Shown here in pieces: positions 5,933-10,712 of a stretch of 10,712 nt of DNA. Position 1 is the stretch's first letter; each line of letters opens with the position of its first letter. The stretch covers positions 2,944 through 13,655 of the forward strand of contig JAGREZ010000018.1 of NCBI GenBank assembly GCA_020446285.1. Reading direction: 5' to 3'. The notes below the pieces were generated by a model that made no database searches, was not told the DNA's origin, and was given only the letters and a program-made list of their open reading frames with translations. The stretch is from Geminicoccaceae bacterium. Its GTDB lineage: Bacteria > Pseudomonadota > Alphaproteobacteria > Geminicoccales > Geminicoccaceae. The position numbers and the translations under genes are program-made.

Positions 5933-7525
5933 ATGGAAGAGAGTTTCGATCATGTGATTGTCGGTGCGGGTTCCGCCGGTTGCGTGCTCGCGGCGAGACT
6001 GAGTGAAGATCCGGGCCGATCGGTCCTGCTGCTCGAAGCGGGCGGATCGGATGAGGATGTGCGTGTTGCAACCCCGGCGAAGTTCGGCGGGCTTCCCAAC
6101 ACACGCTTCGACTGGGCCTATCGTACCGCACCGCAACGGGAACTGGCCCATCGGCAGATCGCCTATCCGCGCGGCCGTGGCATCGGCGGTACGGGCTCGA
6201 TCAACTACATGATCTACCTGCGCGGACATCCAGCCGACTATGACGGCTGGCGGGACAGTGGCTGCGAAGGCTGGGGCTGGAGCGACGTACTGCCCTTCTT
6301 CAGACTTGCGGAACATCATCTGGCGCCCGGCGATCCGGAGATTCACGGCAGGGATGGGCCGCTGACCGTTGCCCTGCCTGCCAGACGCTACGAACTGGCC
6401 GAGATGTTTCTCGAAGCCTGCCAGCAGGCGGGAATAGCGTTCAACACCGATCTGAACGGCGATCGGCTCGATGGCTGCGGCTACTTTCCGGGGACGGTTG
6501 CACGGGGCGAGCGCGGCAGCACCGCCCGCACCTATCTTCGCGAGGCGGGCGGACGCCCCAATCTGCGGATCGAGACGGGTGCAACGGTCCTGCGGCTCGT
6601 TGTCGGGCACGGTCGGGTGCGGGCGGTCGAGTATCTTCATCGCGGGCAGAGCAAGCGGGTTTTCTGCGATGGCGAGATCGTTCTTGCGGCGGGAGCGATC
6701 GGCTCGCCGCATCTGCTCATGCTCTCGGGCATTGGTCCGGCGGACGAGCTTGCCGCACTCGGTATCGATCCGGCATGCGATCTGCCGGGCGTCGGCCGCA
6801 ACCTGCAGGATCACCTGCACTACCGTTCGCGCTGGGAGATTACACGGCCGCTTTCCAATTTCGGACGGAACGCGCGGGAAACGGAACGGATCGAGCGCGA
6901 ATATGCGGATGACCGAAGCGGCCCGCTCGCGAGCCATCTGTTCGAATCGGGTGCGTTCCTGCGCTCCGGCACGGATGTCGAGGTTCCCGACATCGAGCTT
7001 TTGATGGTCCCGCATCTGATCAGCCCCGGAGCCACCGAGCTCAGACCGCCGGATCGCCACGGTTTCACGATTCCCGGTTTTCCCACACGGCCGGAGAGCC
7101 GGGGCCGGGTAGCGCTTGCATCGGCCGATCCGCTCGACCGGCCGATCATCGATCCGGGCTATCTGAGCGACCCGCGCGATGCGGATGTAACGATTTCCCT
7201 CATCAGACGCGCGCGCGAGGTCGCCGGCCAGAAGGCCTTCGCATCCATCCTGGGACAGGAGATTTCACCCGGCCCGTCCTGCGACAGCGACGAGGCCATC
7301 CTGAACGATATTCGCGCCATGGCCTCGACATCGTTTCATCCGGTGGGCACCTGCCGGATGGGTATCGACGAGGAAGCGGTGGTCGATCCGCGGCTGCGGC
7401 TGCGCGGACTGGACGGGCTGCGCATCGCCGATGCCTCGATCATGCCGCGCATGAATACCGGACATCCCAACGCACCGACCATCATGATCGCCGAACGCGC
7501 GGCCGCCCTGATGCGGGAAAGCTGA
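5933..7525 (+). CDS. GMC-family FAD-dependent oxidoreductase (choline/alcohol dehydrogenase type)
   Basis: A 530-residue flavoprotein of the glucose-methanol-choline family, of usual length, oxidising a primary alcohol or similar hydroxyl. The FAD-binding Rossmann motif is GAGSAG (11-16) with Glu35 ending the second strand (LLLEAGG). GMC signature 1 is at 80-106 (GRGIGGTGSIN, then YLRGHPADYDGW), and signature 2 at 254-269 (GAIGSPHLLMLSGIGP). The active-site His469 lies in TSFHPVGTCRMG and the second residue is His511 in NTGHPNAPTIM. Signature 1 has GGTGSIN where GGSSSIN is usual. No signal peptide, so it is cytoplasmic or peripheral. Substrate unknown; choline, glycine-betaine-related and long-chain alcohols are family substrates. 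No clear ribosome site precedes the ATG. It faces the kinase/enolase-like pair across a shared regulatory region and is followed after 79 bases by the molybdopterin enzyme, probably in one operon. Confidence 0.9.
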   Translation: MEESFDHVIVGAGSAGCVLAARLSEDPGRSVLLLEAGGSDEDVRVATPAKFGGLPNTRFDWAYRTAPQRELAHRQIAYPRGRGIGGTGSINYMIYLRGHPADYDGWRDSGCEGWGWSDVLPFFRLAEHHLAPGDPEIHGRDGPLTVALPARRYELAEMFLEACQQAGIAFNTDLNGDRLDGCGYFPGTVARGERGSTARTYLREAGGRPNLRIETGATVLRLVVGHGRVRAVEYLHRGQSKRVFCDGEIVLAAGAIGSPHLLMLSGIGPADELAALGIDPACDLPGVGRNLQDHLHYRSRWEITRPLSNFGRNARETERIEREYADDRSGPLASHLFESGAFLRSGTDVEVPDIELLMVPHLISPGATELRPPDRHGFTIPGFPTRPESRGRVALASADPLDRPIIDPGYLSDPRDADVTISLIRRAREVAGQKAFASILGQEISPGPSCDSDEAILNDIRAMASTSFHPVGTCRMGIDEEAVVDPRLRLRGLDGLRIADASIMPRMNTGHPNAPTIMIAERAAALMRES

Positions 7526-7604
7526 ATCTCGTTCCACTTGACGGAGCGCACGCTGCCCCCAAAATGATTCCGCCCTGCCTGCCATTGCCGGAGATCGAGT
7601 TTCC

Positions 7605-9659
7605 ATGAGCGAATTCCACGCTTCCGTCTGCCCGCACGATTGTCCGTCCGTCTGCACGCTGCAGGTGGAGCGGACAGAAGACGGGCGCATGGGCAGGGTG
7701 CGCGGCAGCAAGCTCAATCCCTATACGGCCGGGGTCGTCTGCAACAAGGTCAGCCGCTATGCCGAGCGCTATCATCACGCGGAACGCCTCGCCCATCCCA
7801 TGCGCCGGACCGGTGCGCGCGGTTCGGGCGAGTTCGAGCGGATCGGCTGGGAGGATGCCTTCGATCTGGTCGCCGAGGGACTGGCGCTGGCAGAGCAGGC
7901 GCATGGTGCCGAAGCCGTCTGGCCCTACTGGTATGCCGGAACGATGGGGTTCGTGCAGCGTGACGGCATCAACCGGCTGACGCACACGAAGAAATGGTCG
8001 CGCTTCGATGGCACGATCTGCACCAGGCTCGCCGATACCGGCTGGAAGGCGGGCTATGGCAAACTCTGGGGCGTGCCCTGCGAGGAAGCCGGCGACCTGA
8101 GCGATCTCATCATCGTCTGGGGCTGCAATCCGGTTGCCACCCATGTCAACCTGATGAACCACATCGCCCGTGCGAGAAAGCGCGGGGCGAAGCTCGTCGT
8201 GGTCGATCCCTACCGTACCGGCACGGCGGCGCAGGCCGATCTCCACATCGCCCTGCGCCCGGGGACCGACGGCGCGCTCGCCTGTGCGATGATGCATGTG
8301 CTCTTCCGCGACGATCTGGTCGACCGCGCGCATCTGGCGGCGCACACGGACGCACCGGACGCGCTCGAAGCGCACCTGAAGAACCGATCGCCGGAATGGG
8401 CCGCTCCGATCACCGGTCTTTCGGTGGAGACCATCACCGACCTTGCGCATCTCTACGGCCGCACCGACAGGGCGTGGATCCGTTTCGGTTTCGGCTTCAC
8501 CCGCTCGCGCAACGGTTCGGCCGCCATGCACGCGGTCTCATGCCTGCCGGTGGTCACCGGCAAGTGGGTCCGGGATGGCGGCGGCGGTCTCTACAACATG
8601 CGCGACGTCTATGGCTGGGACAAGACGATGATCGAGGGGCTCGATGTCGTCGATCCATCCGTCCGCCTGCTCGATCAGTCGCGCATCGGCCCGGTTCTCA
8701 CGGGCGACCGCAACGATCTCGGCGATGGCCCCGGGGTTCACGCGCTGTTCATCCAGAACACCAATCCCATGTGCGTGGCGCCGGATCTCGGCCTCGTGCA
8801 CAGGGGGTTCGCGCGCGAGGATCTGTTCATCGCCGTGCAGGAACAGTTCATGACGGATACGGCGAAACAGGCGGATGTGCTTCTGCCGGCGACCATGTTC
8901 GTCGAGCATGACGACATCTATCACGCCTCCGCACACAGCCGCTTTCAGATCGGCTGCAGGATCTTCGAGCCGTTCGCCGAATGCCGCTCCAATCATCATG
9001 TGGTGTGCGGGCTCGCCAAAAGACTGGGCGCTGTGCATCCGGGCTTCGACATGAGCGAACTGGAGCTGATCGAGGATCTGCTCGCCCGCTCCGGTCATCC
9101 CGATCTCGCCACGGTCCGGCGCGAGGGTGGTTTCGACGCGCGACCGGATGCCGACACCCTGCATCAGCGCAACGGCTATCCGACAGCCGACCGGAAATTC
9201 CGCTTCCGCCCCGACTGGAAATCGCTCGGCGATGCGGACGGCAGGATGCCCGAACTGCCGGATCACCTCGAGGCAACCGACGAGATCGGCGGGGATACAC
9301 CCTTTCGCCTCGTCGCCGCTCCCGCCCGGCAGTTTCTCAACACGAGCTTCACCGAACTGGCGAGCGGCCGCGCGCGGGAGGATCGGCCAAGGGCACGCAT
9401 TCACCCGGATGTCATGGCCCGTCTCGGCCTTGAGGAAGGCGACCGGGTCCGTCTCGGCAATGCGCGCGGCGAGGTCGTCCTGCCGGCCATCGCCGGACCG
9501 GGCCAGCATGAGGATACCATCGTCGTCGAGAGCATCTGGCCCAATCCCCATTGGGAGGGCGGTATCGGCATCAACCTCCTGCTCTCCGCCGACCGCGGCC
9601 TGCCGGCGGGCGGGGCCGCCATCCATGACACGGCGGTCTGGCTGCGGACGACCGGATAG
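7605..9659 (+). CDS. Molybdopterin-dependent oxidoreductase with N-terminal [4Fe-4S] domain
   Basis: A 684-residue enzyme of the DMSO reductase/formate dehydrogenase superfamily. The N-terminal iron-sulfur motif is Cys9-x3-Cys13-x3-Cys17 and Cys46 (CPHDCPSVC, GVVCNK), a spacing I associate with uncharacterised short members of this superfamily. The Mo-ligand position appears to be Cys139 (GTICTRLADTG), placing it nearer formate dehydrogenase-type than serine-ligated DMSO reductase enzymes. LIIVWGCNPVATHVN and VVVDPYRTGTA bind the bis-MGD cofactor; QNTNPMCVAPD and ADVLLPATMFVEHDD are family blocks. The C-terminal dinucleotide-binding domain starts near 566 (IHPDVMARLGLEEGDRVRLGN). There is no Tat signal, so it is cytoplasmic, and no electron-transfer subunit lies next to it. 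The start has GGAG twelve bases upstream. Substrate unknown. Confidence 0.9.
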   Translation: MSEFHASVCPHDCPSVCTLQVERTEDGRMGRVRGSKLNPYTAGVVCNKVSRYAERYHHAERLAHPMRRTGARGSGEFERIGWEDAFDLVAEGLALAEQAHGAEAVWPYWYAGTMGFVQRDGINRLTHTKKWSRFDGTICTRLADTGWKAGYGKLWGVPCEEAGDLSDLIIVWGCNPVATHVNLMNHIARARKRGAKLVVVDPYRTGTAAQADLHIALRPGTDGALACAMMHVLFRDDLVDRAHLAAHTDAPDALEAHLKNRSPEWAAPITGLSVETITDLAHLYGRTDRAWIRFGFGFTRSRNGSAAMHAVSCLPVVTGKWVRDGGGGLYNMRDVYGWDKTMIEGLDVVDPSVRLLDQSRIGPVLTGDRNDLGDGPGVHALFIQNTNPMCVAPDLGLVHRGFAREDLFIAVQEQFMTDTAKQADVLLPATMFVEHDDIYHASAHSRFQIGCRIFEPFAECRSNHHVVCGLAKRLGAVHPGFDMSELELIEDLLARSGHPDLATVRREGGFDARPDADTLHQRNGYPTADRKFRFRPDWKSLGDADGRMPELPDHLEATDEIGGDTPFRLVAAPARQFLNTSFTELASGRAREDRPRARIHPDVMARLGLEEGDRVRLGNARGEVVLPAIAGPGQHEDTIVVESIWPNPHWEGGIGINLLLSADRGLPAGGAAIHDTAVWLRTTG

Positions 9660-9842
9660 AAACGCCGCTACCGCCCGACAGGGTTCGGTGCCGCCATTGT
9701 CTTCATCAGGTTGTGGTATGCTTTTGTTACCGACACTGTCGCACATGAGTACCAGCATCATGGTTGCCACTGGTTAATATGGAAAAGTCATATTGAATTA
9801 ACCAATCGACCTATGTCTAAGTCATGATCGAGAAACGGCAGC
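9660..9842. other. Gene-free leader of the DUF2628 gene
   Basis: 183 bases without a gene, distinctly more AT-rich from about 9765 to 9825 than the rest of the window. It holds one clear inverted repeat (9771-9804). TTGAAT at 9793-9798 followed after 17 bases by TCTAAG (9816-9821) is a possible but weak promoter. No terminator for the molybdopterin gene is evident. Confidence 0.45.
9771..9804. repeat. AT-rich two-part inverted repeat
   Basis: TGGTTAA (9771-9777) pairs with TTAACCA (9798-9804). Inside it ATATG (9777-9781) pairs with CATAT (9789-9793) around GGAAAAGT, with a four-base bulge TGAA on the right side. The A at 9777 could belong to either stem, so the two arms are alternatives at that base. 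It is a candidate operator or RNA hairpin upstream of the DUF2628 gene. Confidence 0.5.
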
Positions 9843-10430
9843 ATGAAACATGTGAGTTCAGACGATCACGCTCTGATACGGGAAATTGTCATGTCGACTT
9901 CGACCACGCTGGAAGCAGACCACGAAGATCTTGCCATCGATGAGGCTCGCGCCTTCGTTGGTCCCAATGCGAGTTTCTATGACGAATGCTGGCGGGTCAT
10001 GTTGTGGCGTGGCAAGACGACCAGCTGGAATCCGCATGCGGCATTGCTGGGGCCCGTCTGGTTCGCCTATCGGCGGATGTTCGCACCGGCGCTGGTCTGG
10101 CTGGCTTGCCTCCAGCTCCTGTGGCTCGCCCATGACCGCGGTCTGTCACCATGGTTCCTTCTCGCATTGCTCAGCATGCTCATGGCGGCGAGCGGACTGT
10201 TCGCCAACGCCGTCTATCTCAATCATTTCACGAGGCGCGCGCGGCTGGCCCGCAAGGCCAGCGACTCCGTGCTCGCCCAGGAACAACGTCTCATCAAGGA
10301 GGGTGGCGTCAGCGCGATCGCGGCCGGTGCCTTCGCCGCAATCACGATTGCGCTGACATTGGCCAATCTCGCGACCCCGCTCGAATTCACCAGTGTCCTC
10401 GAACTGACCGACCGGCTCATCTTCGCCTGA
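9843..10430 (+). CDS. DUF2628 domain-containing membrane protein
   Basis: A protein of 195 residues, or 179 if translation begins at the in-frame ATG at 9891. The conserved block with WRGKTTSWNPHAALLGPVWF and AYRRMF (55-80) matches the DUF2628 family, small inner-membrane proteins of unknown role. Three hydrophobic segments are predicted: about 80-97, 102-126 and 155-177. Between the second and third lies a basic stretch (FTRRARLARKAS, 129-140) likely on the cytoplasmic side. The first 45 residues are polar and acidic. Neither start has a decisive ribosome site: 9891 is preceded by CGGGA at a fair distance and 9843 only by GAGA-like bases. It has its own AT-rich leader and seems unrelated to the molybdopterin gene. 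Confidence 0.8.
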   Translation: MKHVSSDDHALIREIVMSTSTTLEADHEDLAIDEARAFVGPNASFYDECWRVMLWRGKTTSWNPHAALLGPVWFAYRRMFAPALVWLACLQLLWLAHDRGLSPWFLLALLSMLMAASGLFANAVYLNHFTRRARLARKASDSVLAQEQRLIKEGGVSAIAAGAFAAITIALTLANLATPLEFTSVLELTDRLIFA

Positions 10431-10434
10431 GATC

Positions 10435-10452
10435 GCACCCGCAGCAGGGTGC
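10435..10452. terminator. Small hairpin between convergent genes, possible terminator
   Basis: GCACCC and GGGTGC form a six-pair GC-rich stem with a six-base loop, four bases after the DUF2628 stop and in the 57-base gap before the convergent oxidoreductase gene. No T-run follows on either strand, so confidence is low. Confidence 0.3.
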
Positions 10453-10487
10453 CGGGGAAAGTGTCGCCATGCCGTTCCGGAGCGGTT

Positions 10488-10712
10488 TCAGCGCCCCAGG
10501 CGGTCGCGCAACCGGCCCCAGAGCATGGCCAGCACGAGGAGCGGCTGGCGCAGGATCGTGCCGCCCGGAAAATCGGGAATGTCGAGACCGGCCATCACAT
10601 CGAACTGCGCGAGCCTGCCGCCGACGGCATCGGCGAGAATCCGTCCTGCGAGCGTGCCGATCGAGATGCCATGGCCCGAATAGCCTCCCGCCGCGAGGAT
10701 CCGCTCGCCGAC
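10488..10712 (-). CDS. FAD-dependent oxidoreductase of the DAO/PuuB-like family, C-terminal end
   Basis: Partial gene: the last 74 residues, with the 5' end outside the window. I translated it from the minus strand directly. The pattern is VGERILAAGGYSGHGISIG, then AGRILADAVGG, FDVMAGLDIPDFPGG, and the ending LRQPLLVLAMLWGRLRDRL. The GYSGHG turn, which closes over the FAD, and the FPGG...LLVLAMLW tail are typical of FAD-dependent amine/amino-acid oxidoreductases of the DAO family, especially gamma-glutamylputrescine oxidase-like proteins. The substrate cannot be fixed from this fragment. It converges on the DUF2628 gene and is not obviously part of the other operons. Confidence 0.85.
   Translation of the reverse strand, partial: VGERILAAGGYSGHGISIGTLAGRILADAVGGRLAQFDVMAGLDIPDFPGGTILRQPLLVLAMLWGRLRDRLGR

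Noticed and set aside
5642..7060. Open frame of 472 codons antisense to the GMC gene
   Set aside because: Shadow frame; both GMC signatures and the active-site histidines lie on the plus strand.
8538..9770. Open frame of 410 codons antisense to the molybdopterin gene
   Set aside because: Shadow frame without motifs; the plus-strand gene has intact cluster and cofactor motifs across the same bases.

Overview
The window looks like chromosomal DNA from a GC-rich alphaproteobacterium. Three things point there: a crotonyl-CoA carboxylase/reductase gene followed directly by a methylsuccinyl-CoA dehydrogenase gene (ethylmalonyl-CoA pathway), a DUF2312/GapR-type nucleoid protein (a typical alphaproteobacterial family), and the base composition and codon use throughout. 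Genus cannot be told from the sequence alone. No rRNA, tRNA, CRISPR array, transposase or intact insertion sequence is visible.

Layout. (1) 1-2278, plus strand: the 3' end of ccr and complete mcd, four bases apart, two enzymes of acetyl-CoA assimilation. (2) 2286-3268, minus strand: a small YkvA/DUF1232 membrane-associated protein, a GapR-like DNA-binding protein and an 84-residue unknown. These are housekeeping-type small genes. (3) 3269-3448: a gene-free stretch with a long imperfect palindrome, a second hairpin and a short direct repeat. (4) 3449-5775, minus strand: an APH-fold kinase and a divergent enolase-superfamily protein, joined by an ATGA stop/start overlap. (5) 5776-5932: a divergent promoter region rich in short repeats. 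(6) 5933-9659, plus strand: a GMC-type FAD alcohol dehydrogenase/oxidase and a cytoplasmic molybdopterin oxidoreductase with an N-terminal iron-sulfur cluster. (7) 9660-10430: an AT-rich leader with an inverted repeat, then a DUF2628 membrane protein. (8) 10488-10712, minus strand: the C-terminal end of a DAO/PuuB-like FAD oxidoreductase.

The most interesting part is regions 4-6. The enolase-like protein keeps the metal ligands and the catalytic lysines of enolase, but it differs at positions around the leaving hydroxyl and the mobile loop (Glu to Asp, His to Ala, Thr to Lys, Ser to Ala). It is translationally coupled to a kinase and faces two oxidoreductases across a shared regulatory region. 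My inference is an undescribed pathway in which a substrate is oxidised and phosphorylated, and the phosphorylated product is dehydrated by a specialised enolase. The substrate cannot be read from the sequence. The rest of the window is ordinary central metabolism and small conserved genes.
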